Shown: positions 30,471 to 39,445 of the stretch, piece by piece
How the letters are laid out: each line of letters opens with the position of its first letter
Numbering within the stretch: position 1 is the stretch's first letter
NCBI GenBank assembly: GCA_049487715.1
Contig: CP150586.1
Span: forward strand, 186,001-250,000
DNA from: Pycnococcus provasolii
Taxonomy: Eukaryota; Chlorophyta; Pseudoscourfieldiophyceae; Pseudoscourfieldiales
DNA: 64,000 bases
Direction: 5' to 3'
Notes under the pieces: generated by a model
The model's database searches: none
What the model saw: the letters and a program-made list of their open reading frames with translations, nothing else
What the model was told of the DNA's origin: nothing
Made by a program: the position numbers and the translations under genes

Positions 30471-30491
30471 GCGAACTTTTAGTCATACAAT

Positions 30492-32603
30492 TCAAGGTGC
30501 TGACACACCCTCGACGCCGCCATCCTCCGGTGCTGCCGCCACGGCACCTCGAGACTGTCTGAGTCTTCTCGCCAGAGCATCGTAGCGACGCTTGTCGGCG
30601 GCGCTCACAGATGGAGCAATGCACGCTGCCGCGGCGACGAAGTGACTGCGGCACACCAACGGCGGCACTGGCTCGGCGTCGTCGGACTCTTTGTTTTCAT
30701 GGGCTTCGTTGTTCATCTGCTCGCGAAGTGCGCACAAACACGCCTCCTTAACCATCGCAGCGACGTCCGCGCCACTGAAGCCTTCGCACGCAGAGCCTCG
30801 CACAACCTCCTGCACGTTCGCGTCCTCCCCAAGCGGAAGTGTGCGGCACGTTGCCTCCGCGATGGCCGCTCGCCCATCCGGGGAAGGTAGCGGCACGTAC
30901 AGCAGGCGGTCGAGACGACCTGGGCGCAGTAACGCAGGGTCGATCATATCTGGTCGATTCGTGGCGGCGAGAACGTGTACGCCGTTGCGTCCGCCCACGC
31001 CGTCCATCTCCACGAGCAGCTGGTTCACGACTCGCTCCGGCGCTGACGAGCCGCCACCATCACCTCCTCGGCGTGGCGCCATGGCATCCATCTCGTCGAA
31101 GAAGAGAACGCAAGGCGCCGCGGCGCGAGCACGTTCAAACACCTGCCGGACCGCTCGTTCAGACTCGCCCACGTACTTGTTCAGAAGCTCGGGACCCTTG
31201 ATGGAGAGGAAGTTGGCACCCGACTCGTTGGCCACTGCCTTTGCCACGAGTGTCTTGCCGCACCCCGGTGGCCCGAACAGAAGCACTCCTCCCGCCATTT
31301 CAAGACCGAGCGCTTTGAATCGTCTAGGATTCTGTAGTGGCATCGTCACGGCGAGTCGCATGGCCTCCTTCACCTCCTCAAGAGCACCAACGTCCTCCCA
31401 CTTGACTCCTGGAACCGTGGCGAAGCCTTCGCGCTTCACTGCAGGCTGCACTAGTTTGACCGCCTCGAGGAAATCTTGCTCGCTCACACCGGGCATCGCT
31501 TCCAGCTCATCTTTCGACAGTGGCACTGCTGACCTTGTGTCTTCCTCCTCGTTGCCCTCGACGTCGGCAAATGCACGCTGCACGGCCAATCCTGCCGCCT
31601 CGCGCGACAGCGCGACCAGATCCGCTCCGACGAAACCCGGCGTTTTAGCAGCGATGGCTGCAAAGTCCACGCCATCTTCAGAGATTCGCATCGGCTCGCA
31701 GATGCTTCGCAGGATATCCTGCCTCGCACGTGCGTTCGGCACGCCGATTGCCACCTCCCTCTCAAACCTCCCTGCGCGACGCAGTGCACCGTCGATGGCG
31801 TCAGGTCGGTTCGTTGCGGCGATGACTGCGACGTGTGGCGCGGGCGCCGGCACGCGCCCGAGTTCGTCAAGGCTCGTGAGCAGTTGTGCGACGATTCTGC
31901 GCTCCATTTCTCGTCCAGCTGACTCGCGTTTTGGCGCGACGGCATCCACTTCGTCGAGGAAGACGATGCACGGCGCAACTTTCGCCGCCTCGGCGAAGAG
32001 AGCGCGTACCGCCGCCTCCGATTCACCCGACACACCGCTGACAAGTTCAGGTCCGGCGATGGGCAGGAAGGGCACCTGGCACTCCGCGGCGAGTGCTCTT
32101 GCGAGTTGCGTCTTCCCGCATCCCGGCGGTCCGTGGAGCAGCACGCCTCGCACAGGCGCAACTCCGAGGTGCGCGTAGATCTCCGGGTGTCTGAGCGGCC
32201 TTGCGACCGTTTGGCGCAGTACAGACGCTTCGAGGTCGAGTCCTCCAAGTTGCGCGAGTGTGGTAGCCCCTGCGTCACGCACGAACGTGCCTCCAAGTTC
32301 TCTCAGTGCTTGTGGCATACGCGGTTCACGCGTTTTCGAGACCGACTGACCAGGCGGACGCTGCGGAGCAGCAGGAGAAGGCTCATCACCAGATTCCCGT
32401 TTTCGTTTCTGATTGGAATGAGAATGCCCCCCAACTGCTCTCTCGCCATTCCCAGCTCCTGCTTTCTCGCCACCAACACCACCACCACCACCACCACCAC
32501 CACCACCACCAGGAGAAGAAGGCACCCCAGCAGGAGAAGAAGAATGATTAGAGGGACCAGGATTATACGACGAACGCAGAAGTTCGTTCAGGCGGTTCGC
32601 CAT
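30492..32603 (-). CDS. NVL: NVL/RIX7-type tandem AAA+ ATPase for 60S ribosome biogenesis
   Basis: A 703-residue protein with two AAA+ modules. The D1 module (Walker A GPPGCGKT near 158, Walker B FLDEVD near 217) carries the NVL-specific phrases GPELVSGVSGESEAAVRALF, AVAPKRES and ERRIVAQLLTSLDELG. The D2 module (Walker A near 442, Walker B FFDEMD near 499) carries GVKWEDVGALEEVKEAMRLA, GPELLNKYVGESERAVRQVF and LRPGRLDRLLYVPLP. These features fit NVL/RIX7 better than CDC48, AFG2 or PEX. Family members act in the nucleolus, releasing factors such as NSA1 from pre-60S particles. The N-terminus is short, with a polyglycine tract coded by a CAC/GGT run, and lacks an obvious UBX-like domain. The first ATG is at 32603; the frame upstream opens with TTG. 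The 3' end faces the large channel at about 100 bp. Confidence 0.9.
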   Translation of the reverse strand: MANRLNELLRSSYNPGPSNHSSSPAGVPSSPGGGGGGGGGGGVGGEKAGAGNGERAVGGHSHSNQKRKRESGDEPSPAAPQRPPGQSVSKTREPRMPQALRELGGTFVRDAGATTLAQLGGLDLEASVLRQTVARPLRHPEIYAHLGVAPVRGVLLHGPPGCGKTQLARALAAECQVPFLPIAGPELVSGVSGESEAAVRALFAEAAKVAPCIVFLDEVDAVAPKRESAGREMERRIVAQLLTSLDELGRVPAPAPHVAVIAATNRPDAIDGALRRAGRFEREVAIGVPNARARQDILRSICEPMRISEDGVDFAAIAAKTPGFVGADLVALSREAAGLAVQRAFADVEGNEEEDTRSAVPLSKDELEAMPGVSEQDFLEAVKLVQPAVKREGFATVPGVKWEDVGALEEVKEAMRLAVTMPLQNPRRFKALGLEMAGGVLLFGPPGCGKTLVAKAVANESGANFLSIKGPELLNKYVGESERAVRQVFERARAAAPCVLFFDEMDAMAPRRGGDGGGSSAPERVVNQLLVEMDGVGGRNGVHVLAATNRPDMIDPALLRPGRLDRLLYVPLPSPDGRAAIAEATCRTLPLGEDANVQEVVRGSACEGFSGADVAAMVKEACLCALREQMNNEAHENKESDDAEPVPPLVCRSHFVAAAACIAPSVSAADKRRYDALARRLRQSRGAVAAAPEDGGVEGVSAP

Positions 32604-32962
32604 TATCGTGATGAGCCTCAGAAAGAGCGAGAGGAGCGAGAGAAAAGTAAAAGGAAAAAGACACGTATGGGAATGACAATGTTGTACAACACTGTGTTGG
32701 TCACCCACCACCTGTGGACAGCGCCGCCGATGCCGATGCCGACGCCGCCACGGATGCGAAGAATGGAAAAGTTCGCGCAAGGTTGGTTTGGTCCCAGGGG
32801 AAGGGGGTGTGGGGATCCCTCGTAGGCGGGGAAGATTCAAGGGCGCTTAGAGCGTCGATTGTTGCAACGACATGTCAACTGAAAGGGATGGATGGTGTGA
32901 ATGCGTTGCGGGACTGTGCGAAAGAAAACATTCGCGGAGTGGCAAGAAGATAGACAAAAGTG
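32604..32962. other. NVL promoter/leader and short intergenic DNA
   Basis: No gene seen. The frame of NVL continues upstream to 32840 through a TTG start but looks non-coding (Arg/His/Phe-rich low complexity). Confidence 0.5.
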
Positions 32963-33754
32963 TTACAGCTCTTCCCGTCCAGGAGCTTTCCCGTCCACGT
33001 GCGTTTGTGTCGCACTCTCAATCTCGGTGGTGTCTCCGCCGTACCCGCCTATCCTTAAATGCGCGATGTACCACCCCTCCCTGCCAGCTTGCTCCAAGGG
33101 ACGCACGCGGAACGACTTCTTCGGTAGGTCGCTGACGCGAACCAGGAACGGCGCGGGATTCCACATGCCGCCGAACAGCTGGTAAGAGCCGAGGCCCAAG
33201 TACACCTTCGCGTTGAGTTTGCGCACCTCGTCGCGCATGCCGTTCGTCAGCAAGTCGCCGTTGAAGTCCGAGTAGTTGAGCCCGACGGCGTCTCCCGGCC
33301 CGAAGAACGAAGGCTGCAGCTTGTACCGGAACCTCCGACTCCGAAGCTTGCCGTCCTCAGACTGACCCTTGAACACGTTGTATCCGAGCCCGCTGTCGTC
33401 GAATCCTTTGCCGAGCCACACGCCTGGCCCGAACATGTAGTCCGCGAACAAGGGCGCGAGGGGCACGTACCTGTGCGCGCCGTTGAGCAGTCCGATCGCC
33501 TCGAATTCGCGTCCTTGAAGTTCTTGCAGTTCTGTTGTGGTGGCTTTGGCCGCCTGATACGCCGTTATGAACTTGGAGAGACTCCACGCCTTGATTTCGT
33601 CCTCTGTCGTGTTTGCATATTCGTCGGCGGAAGGAATGTGTCTTGTTGAACGGACTTTTCTTTTCTGGTGTATGACTGTGATGAAGTTGTGCGTGCACGC
33701 GACAAGTATGCTTGTAATGATAATTCGAGTCAGACCGAAGACCGAGACGAGCAT
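32963..33754 (-). CDS. Membrane-anchored conserved protein of unknown function
   Basis: A 263-residue protein. Residues 2-26 form a hydrophobic leader (LVSVFGLTRIIITSILVACT) that could be a signal peptide or anchor. The rest has a lipocalin- or beta-barrel-like pattern of short motifs: FADYMFGPGVWLGKGFDDSG, LGYNVF, RFRYKLQPSFFGPGDAVGLN, RDEVRKLNAKVYLGLGSY, NPAPFLVRV. I recall similar WxGKxF...LxYS...RDExR...YLG patterns in unnamed bacterial and eukaryotic lipoprotein-like families, but I cannot name one with confidence. The ATG at 33754 opens directly into the hydrophobic segment, which supports the start. Function is not assigned. Confidence 0.65.
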   Translation of the reverse strand: MLVSVFGLTRIIITSILVACTHNFITVIHQKRKVRSTRHIPSADEYANTTEDEIKAWSLSKFITAYQAAKATTTELQELQGREFEAIGLLNGAHRYVPLAPLFADYMFGPGVWLGKGFDDSGLGYNVFKGQSEDGKLRSRRFRYKLQPSFFGPGDAVGLNYSDFNGDLLTNGMRDEVRKLNAKVYLGLGSYQLFGGMWNPAPFLVRVSDLPKKSFRVRPLEQAGREGWYIAHLRIGGYGGDTTEIESATQTHVDGKAPGREEL

Positions 33755-33938
33755 GGCTGATTACAAGAGAGAGAGATAGAAAGAAGTCTGCGCTTTACGT
33801 AACGCTTACTGTAATAACTAACCTTTCATGCCATGCGACGAATAATAATGATGAGGTGGCATGTGGCGGCTGGGATGGGCCATGGGGTGGAATGAACGAA
33901 ACCTTTGGCCCATCGGGTAAGAATTGCTCGCGGGGCCG

Positions 33939-34321
33939 GCGGGGGGGGGGGGGGGGGGGCGGGGGGGGGGGGGGGGGGCGGGGGGCCCCGCGCGGTCCCT
34001 CTCTCCTCTCTTTTTTTTTGTGGGGGGGGGGGGGGGGGGGGGGGCGGACGCGCGGGCGGGGGGGGGGGGGGGGGGAGGGGGGGGGGGGCGGCACAACCAA
34101 CACAACAACGGCGGGGGGGGGGGCGGGGGGGGGAGGGGGGGGGGGGGGGGGAGGGGGGGAAGAAACGGGGGGAGAGGCGAGGCGGGGACGAGGGCGCGGG
34201 GCGGGGCGGGGAGGGCGGGCGGGGGGGGGGAAGGGGAGGAGGGGGGGGAGGGGGGGGGGGGGGGGGGGGGGGCGGGGCCGCGCCGCGGGCGCCGCCACCC
34301 CCCCCCCCCCCGCCCGGGGGG

Positions 34322-34361
<40 letters not shown>

Positions 34362-34450
34362 GGGGGGGGGGGGGGGGGGGGGGGGGGGGGAGGGGGGGGG
34401 GGGGGGGGGGGGAGGGGGGGGGGGGGGGGTGTGTTGGTTGGGGGGTTTGT

Positions 34451-34485
<35 letters not shown>

Positions 34486-34925
34486 GGAGGCAGGGTGGGG
34501 GGGTCGGGCGGGCGGGGGGGGGGGCGGTTGGCGGGGGGGCCGCGGGGCGCGGCGCCCCGCGCCCCCCCGCCCTCGGCCCCTCTCCTCCCTCCTCCTCCTT
34601 CCCCCCCTCCCCCCGCTGGTGGTGTTTTTTTTTTTTTTGTTTCTTTGTGTGTGTTCTGTGGGGGGGGGGCAGGGGGGGGGGCGGGCGGCGGCGCGCGCGG
34701 GGCGCCCGCGGCGGGTGCGTGGGGCCCGGGCGCCCCGCCGCGCGGGCCCCCCCCCCGCCCCGGCGGCGGGGCCGGTGGGGTTTTTTTTTTTTTTTTTTTT
34801 TTTTTTTTCTTTTGTTTTTTTGTTTGTTTTGGTTGTTGTTGGCTTGTCCCGCTCGTTTTTCTTTTTTCCTCTTTCTTTTTTTCTTCTTTTTTTTTTTTTT
34901 TCTTTTTTCTTTTTTTTTTCTTCCT

Positions 34926-34961
<36 letters not shown>

Positions 34962-35001
34962 TCCCTCTCTTTTCTTTTTTTTTTTTTTTTTTTTCTCTTT
35001 T

Positions 35002-35038
<37 letters not shown>

Positions 35039-35067
35039 CCCTTCCTCCCTCCCTTCCTCCCCCCCCC

Positions 35068-35114
<47 letters not shown>

Positions 35115-35205
35115 CTCCCCCTTTTCCCTCTCTTTTTTCTTTTTTTCCCCCCCCTCCCCCCCCCCCCCCCCTCTCTCCCCCCCCCTTCCGCCCCCCGCTT
35201 CTGTT

Positions 35206-35262
<57 letters not shown>
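33939..35262. repeat. 1.3 kb homopolymer/low-complexity block (probable artefact)
   Basis: The plus strand is first almost pure G with scattered C, A and T (33939-34800). It then alternates long T and C runs to 35262, ending in about 50 T. Adenine is nearly absent for hundreds of bases. All three plus frames stay open and would give nonsense Gly-, Phe- and Pro-rich polypeptides. It separates two ordinary genes. Poor consensus at a hard-to-sequence site is the simplest reading. Confidence 0.8.
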
Positions 35263-35263
<1 letters not shown>

Positions 35264-35343
35264 AAACCCCGAATGATTGGAAGAATGGAAGAATTGACAG
35301 CTCGTTTTCTTTTTTTAATATTTTTTCAAAAAGAATACGCGCC

Positions 35344-36351
35344 ATGTCCGGCAGTGGTGGTGGTGGCAGTGGTGGTTTCCTGGTTGTGCAGTGCCATTCG
35401 TGTTTTTTGTTTTTAGTCTCTAGTCGCAAAAAATCAGGTGCCTTCTTCACATGCCACTCGTGTGGGGACCGGGGACGACGTCAGCATATCTCGCGCATCT
35501 TTGCTACCTCACAACGTGCGTCCGACTGCCGTACCGTCGCGCAGTCCCTGAACGCTGCGCGGGGTGAAGATGAGCTGGCCAGGGTTAACCTTAGGGAACA
35601 GGGACAGTGTGGTGTTGGCGATGAGGGTTTGATGCCAGATGAAAATGAGAGTGAGAATGAAGCGATCGCAGCGGCGACGCACATCGTGCCTGGTGACTGG
35701 GAGAGGTTTCTAGCACATAAGAACGGTGATGAGGAGACGCGAGGAGACGAGGAAGAAGAACCTGCAACGACAGCCGCAATGCCGACACCAAAGACAGGGA
35801 CAAACGCAAGCGTAGTGGCGCGATGGCGGGCACCTGCGGTGCCTAAACCACAGCCAAGGCAGCAGTACTACAACACGGGACGCGGAAGAGGGGCGACGTA
35901 CCTGCGCGGCGGCGGTCGGGTTGGGGCTACGCTGCAACCACGACCCACCAACGCGCCGAAGGCAGACTCGTCGTGGGCGGCACTTGTGGACAACGCCAAT
36001 GGCGACGAAATGAAAACGACGACGCTGCAACCACGAGCCAGCAACGCGACGAAGGCAGCCTCGCCGTGGGCGGCATTTGTCGACAACGCCAGTGGCGACG
36101 AAATGCCGCCGCCGCCGACGACAGCGACAACGACGACGGCATCGCTGCAACCACGAGCCACCAATGCACCGAGGGAAGCCTCGCCGTGGGCGGCATTTCT
36201 CGACAACGCCGATGGTGACTGCGAACAGCCAGCGACGAAGCGGCCACGCCACATCAGCAAGGAAGATGGTGGCGTGGATCAAGTCGAAAATTTCTGGGCG
36301 TCCATGCGTGGTGGTCAAACGGAAGCCTCTGCGCAGGCGCGGTGGTTGTGA
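35344..36351 (+). CDS. MRNIP-like protein (MRN complex-interacting protein family)
   Basis: A 335-residue protein. The N-terminal 70 residues match the MRNIP/UPF0544 domain: VVQCHSCFLFLVSSRKKSGA, FFTCHSCGDRGRRQ, then SQRASDCRTVAQSLNAARGE. The two CxxC pairs probably bind zinc, and the RxxVQxLN-type helix is present as RTVAQSLN. In animals MRNIP binds MRE11-RAD50-NBS1 and aids the DNA damage response. The C-terminal half holds three copies of a motif of about 25 residues (LQPRATNAPREASPWAAFLD and variants near 205, 230 and 265), each ending in DNAxGD, and a basic patch (KRPRH). The start codon is the ATG at 35344, 80 bp after a poly-T tract. The open frame runs upstream through that tract and should not be annotated. 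Confidence 0.75.
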   Translation: MSGSGGGGSGGFLVVQCHSCFLFLVSSRKKSGAFFTCHSCGDRGRRQHISRIFATSQRASDCRTVAQSLNAARGEDELARVNLREQGQCGVGDEGLMPDENESENEAIAAATHIVPGDWERFLAHKNGDEETRGDEEEEPATTAAMPTPKTGTNASVVARWRAPAVPKPQPRQQYYNTGRGRGATYLRGGGRVGATLQPRPTNAPKADSSWAALVDNANGDEMKTTTLQPRASNATKAASPWAAFVDNASGDEMPPPPTTATTTTASLQPRATNAPREASPWAAFLDNADGDCEQPATKRPRHISKEDGGVDQVENFWASMRGGQTEASAQARWL

Positions 36352-36400
36352 TTTCGTGTAAATTGCGATAATGTGATAAGAACAGTACAATCGATTCATC

Positions 36401-37777
36401 TTACAGCCTGATTTTTGAAATTGCGCCACCAAGCTTCGCGGCAATCTTCGCCTTGAAGTGACGTACCTGTTTACGATACAACAGCGTCACCGCCGCACCA
36501 GCGTTTCCTCCACGCGCCGTGCGCCCAACACGGTGCACGTGCGCGCGCGCATTGAGTGGTGCATCGTATGATACGACAAGGTTCACCGGTATGTCAATAC
36601 CTCGCGTCAGCGCATCCGTGCATACGAGCACACGCGTGCGTCTTTCGCCGTTGCCGCCGCCGTCGCCGTCGCCTGCACCTGCGACGTGTGCAAGCGCCTC
36701 GGCGCGAGACTTTCGATTCCCGCGGGTGGAGTACTCCGTCACGTCCAGACTTGCATCCGCACGAAGCTTTGTGGCAAGTGCCGTAGCACCAGCGTTACTT
36801 GCGCAGAATACGAGCACGCCCGAATCTGGCATCGCAGGAGGCAATTTGTCCTTGAGTGCGCCACCACGAAGCTGGCGCAGCAGATTGACGAGCGCGTCGC
36901 TCTTTTGCTCAGCATTTGGCACGACGACACGAGCCTGCACAAGTCTTGCCGGTAGCTGGTGGCGATAGTCCGGCTCCGCGGCGTTGTCGTGCTGCTCGCC
37001 GTCAAGCTGCTGTGCCGTCTCATCATCCCCGCCGCCTCCTTCTCGGGCCGCAAGCAACACGGGTGACCGTAGGCCAAGCGTGAGCAGCCTCGCCGGGTTC
37101 TTCGTCACCGTCGCTGACGCCGCGACGCGCAAGACTTGCTTACCAGTCGCGTCGATTGCGGCATTGAGTACGCCCGCCCACCCGTGATAGTGCTGCTTGA
37201 GGAGTCGGTCCACCTCGTCGACGACAACCGCCTCAAGGGCGTCCATGTGCATGTGCTTCGACCTGATGTGCTCGACGAGTCTTCCTGGCGTTGCGACGGC
37301 GGCGTCTGGAAACTGTGCCAGCTCTCTTGCTTCTGTGGCGACATCTGCGCTTCCCGCGACGAGCACGACGTTCGCGCCTAGCGCCTGTATTACCCTGTGA
37401 ATCTGGCTTGCGAGCTCACGCGTGGGCGTGACGACGAGAAGTCTCGTGCGTCGTATGCGTCGTCGAAGGCACCGTGCGACGAGCGGGAGGGCGAACGCGA
37501 TTGTCTTTCCTGATCCCGTGGGTGCGGATATGGCGACGTCGTTGCGCGCGATGTCCTCGCCGCCAGCGAGCAGGTTCCACAAGGCGACTTGAATGGGGAA
37601 GAGCGATGTCACGCCAAGGGAGGATGAGAGGCGAGAGGAAAGGTGAGGGGGAACGGGAGGCGAGGGCACAGAGCCCGACGACGAAGATACGACGATGGGC
37701 GCACGCATCCACGCGAGCGAAGGTGCGCGCGGCGGCAGAGGGACAGCTTCCATGGCATGGTGGAGGAGGTCCGACAT
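36401..37777 (-). CDS. DEAD-box RNA helicase, DDX51/DBP6-like
   Basis: A 458-residue helicase. The motifs are in order: Q-like (LFPIQVALW), I (APTGSGKT), Ia (TPTRELASQI), GG-type, Ib (ATPGRLVEHI), II as VDEVDRLL, III as AASATVTKNPARLLTLGL, IV (VLVFCASNAGATALATKL), V (VLVCTDALTRGIDI) and VI (HVHRVGRTARGG). The phrase after motif III and the DRLL after motif II are typical of DDX51/Dbp6, a nucleolar helicase for 60S assembly. Motif II is DEVD rather than DEAD. The protein is shorter than DDX51 (about 600-670) because the N-terminal extension is missing. The first ATG is at 37777; further ATGs follow at 37765 and 37753. The 3' end lies 49 bp from the MRNIP-like gene. Confidence 0.85.
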   Translation of the reverse strand: MSDLLHHAMEAVPLPPRAPSLAWMRAPIVVSSSSGSVPSPPVPPHLSSRLSSSLGVTSLFPIQVALWNLLAGGEDIARNDVAISAPTGSGKTIAFALPLVARCLRRRIRRTRLLVVTPTRELASQIHRVIQALGANVVLVAGSADVATEARELAQFPDAAVATPGRLVEHIRSKHMHMDALEAVVVDEVDRLLKQHYHGWAGVLNAAIDATGKQVLRVAASATVTKNPARLLTLGLRSPVLLAAREGGGGDDETAQQLDGEQHDNAAEPDYRHQLPARLVQARVVVPNAEQKSDALVNLLRQLRGGALKDKLPPAMPDSGVLVFCASNAGATALATKLRADASLDVTEYSTRGNRKSRAEALAHVAGAGDGDGGGNGERRTRVLVCTDALTRGIDIPVNLVVSYDAPLNARAHVHRVGRTARGGNAGAAVTLLYRKQVRHFKAKIAAKLGGAISKIRL

Positions 37778-38001
37778 GGGGAGCAGCAAAGTACTAGGTT
37801 GGTATGGAGGGGGAGAACCCGAAAGAGTTTTCCCCCAAGGCCCCTCAGGTGGGGGAGGGGGGAGAATGACGGCGGCGGCGGATGCGGCGGCGGCGGCGGC
37901 GGCGGCGTCACTCTACCAAATAGCTAGTAGTGTACTTTTCTCTGTGTATGTCATGTTATGTTATGTCATGTTTTGTTACAAGTCATATTGGTACTGGTTG
38001 T

Positions 38002-38643
38002 TCACTCTTTTCTGCTCTTCTTTTTGCTCTTCTTGTCGTCGTCGTCGTCGTCGTCGTCGTCTTTCTTGCGCTTCTCTTTCTCCTTCTTCTCCTTCTTCTC
38101 CTTCTTCTCCTTCTTCTCCTTCTTCTCCTTCTTCTCCTTCTTGTCGGACTTGATGGACTTGGGCGTTTTCCTCGCGTCGTTGTCGGCGTCAACACCATGA
38201 CTGACATTCGCGCTCGTATCCAGAGGCGTTGGTGTTGTCGGCAGCAACGTCTGCTGTTTGCCAGAGGCGTCGCGTGTCAGCGTGACAAACTCGTCGACTT
38301 TCCGGGATCCACCAACGGGACACGCGGGTGTCTCAACTGTCATGAGTGTTGTTGGTTTCGCGGTTGGTAGAATGCGCAGCACTTCTCCGTTCGCGAGTGT
38401 GATTGAGGATGAGGAGGCGTCCCACGAGGCACCTTGCAGCGCCGTCGTCGTCATGGATGGCGGGAGCTGCATTACCAGCACGCTTGAGGATGGGTCGTCT
38501 AAAAGCGACCAATCGGCAAGGTTATTATCTTTCTCATCAGGAGTTTCTCCTGAGGAGACTCCCCCTGAGGCCTCCAGGAGGAGTGGTCGCGTATCTTCCA
38601 CATACCCCTTCAAGCTCAAAGAAGGAGATACAGGAGACGCCAT
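38002..38643 (-). CDS. Lys-rich nuclear protein, possible Pol I subunit RPA34 (A34.5)
   Basis: A 213-residue protein. The middle has a pattern that recalls the dimerisation segment of RNA polymerase I subunit A34.5/PAF49: SSVLVMQLPPSMTTTALQGA, then SITLANGEVLRILPT. The C-terminal 60 residues are seven KKE-type repeats plus an Asp tract and KKSKKKSRKE, like the basic tail of that subunit. The match is short and could be chance; the tail alone is common in nucleolar proteins. If correct, the protein would stabilise Pol I with RPA49. The start ATG at 38643 is preceded within 60-130 bp by TTAGGG-type arrays. The 3' end lies near the DDX51-like gene start, and both would be ribosome biogenesis genes. 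Confidence 0.5.
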   Translation of the reverse strand: MASPVSPSLSLKGYVEDTRPLLLEASGGVSSGETPDEKDNNLADWSLLDDPSSSVLVMQLPPSMTTTALQGASWDASSSSITLANGEVLRILPTAKPTTLMTVETPACPVGGSRKVDEFVTLTRDASGKQQTLLPTTPTPLDTSANVSHGVDADNDARKTPKSIKSDKKEKKEKKEKKEKKEKKEKKEKEKRKKDDDDDDDDDKKSKKKSRKE

Positions 38644-38702
38644 CGCGAGAAACTGTGCGAATGGCGGCGAGGGAAAAGCGGCGGCCTTGAAAGAGGAGGA
38701 GT

Positions 38703-38773
38703 AGGGCTAGGGTTAGGGTTAGGGTTAGGGTTAGGGTGACCAAGTTTGTTGTTAGGGTTAGGGTTAGGGTTAC
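38703..38773. repeat. Two TTAGGG-type arrays in a divergent promoter
   Basis: Arrays at about 38708-38736 and 38752-38772, each ending in GGTKACCAAGTTTG, so the whole unit looks duplicated. They lie between the start codons of two divergent genes (38643 minus and 38867 plus). Confidence 0.9.
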
Positions 38774-38866
38774 CAAGTTTGCGTTTGTTTGTTGTTGCAG
38801 ATTCATTTAGATTATTTTTTTTAGCCCTTTTCCGCCCTGCCCTCTAAAGCCTTCATCATAACATGC

Positions 38867-39355
38867 ATGGGGTTCGTCACGTGGTCTGCTTCATCCCTTC
38901 CAAGGTGTCGTCCACCACCAGCTTCTGCGTCAGCTTCGGCGTCTGCTTGTGTGTTGTCACAGTTTTCAGGGGCCCATGATCTTGTCGATGAGGAGAAGAA
39001 AACACACGTCTCGCTCCATGACCATGACGTGAAGGCTCAGGTACGTGACTGCCAGCTTCTTGAAGAAGTCGTACATAGAGCTGCGTCCATGGCGATGCCT
39101 CAACGTCCCAGGGAACAACGATACAACGCAAGAAGAAGAAGGCGCGTCTTGTCGATGGAATGTGTCGACGACATTGACAATGACAATGACAATGACAATG
39201 ACGACGTACCCACAAGCTTGCAGAATTCCGTCGTAGCGCCGTCGTCGAAGAAACGTCGGCGGGGCAAGTCATCGGCGAAACCGTCCGGGACTGTGCAAGC
39301 AACTCACCACCACCACCTTGCGAAGCGTCGTGTCGTGTACTACGCACACACCTAA
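38867..39355 (+). CDS. Small basic protein of unknown function
   Basis: A 162-codon frame with an ATG at 38867. It has a Ser/Ala-rich N-terminus, an Arg cluster (ARRRRRVL), an Asn-Asp repeat coded by a GACAAT array (39177-39204) and a nuclear-signal-like KKRRRGKSSAK. A 226-codon antisense frame overlaps it. I prefer the plus frame because of its charge pattern and the promoter-like arrays upstream. No family was recognised, so it may not be a real gene. Confidence 0.35.
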   Translation: MGFVTWSASSLPRCRPPPASASASASACVLSQFSGAHDLVDEEKKTHVSLHDHDVKAQVRDCQLLEEVVHRAASMAMPQRPREQRYNARRRRRVLSMECVDDIDNDNDNDNDDVPTSLQNSVVAPSSKKRRRGKSSAKPSGTVQATHHHHLAKRRVVYYAHT

Positions 39356-39445
39356 GGTTTGTACGAGTTGACTGTATGTAAGACTGTGTAATGTGCATGT
39401 TTTTGGAGAGAGCATAGACAATCATTCGATCGAAGTTACACGGAG

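Noticed and set aside
30691-32178. 495-codon plus-strand frame
   Set aside because: It is antisense to the clear NVL/RIX7 gene and has the Ser/Arg-rich texture of a GC-rich shadow.
33856-36351. 831-codon Gly/Phe/Pro-rich open frame
   Set aside because: Its first 470 codons are the homopolymer block. Only the part from the ATG at 35344 has real protein character.
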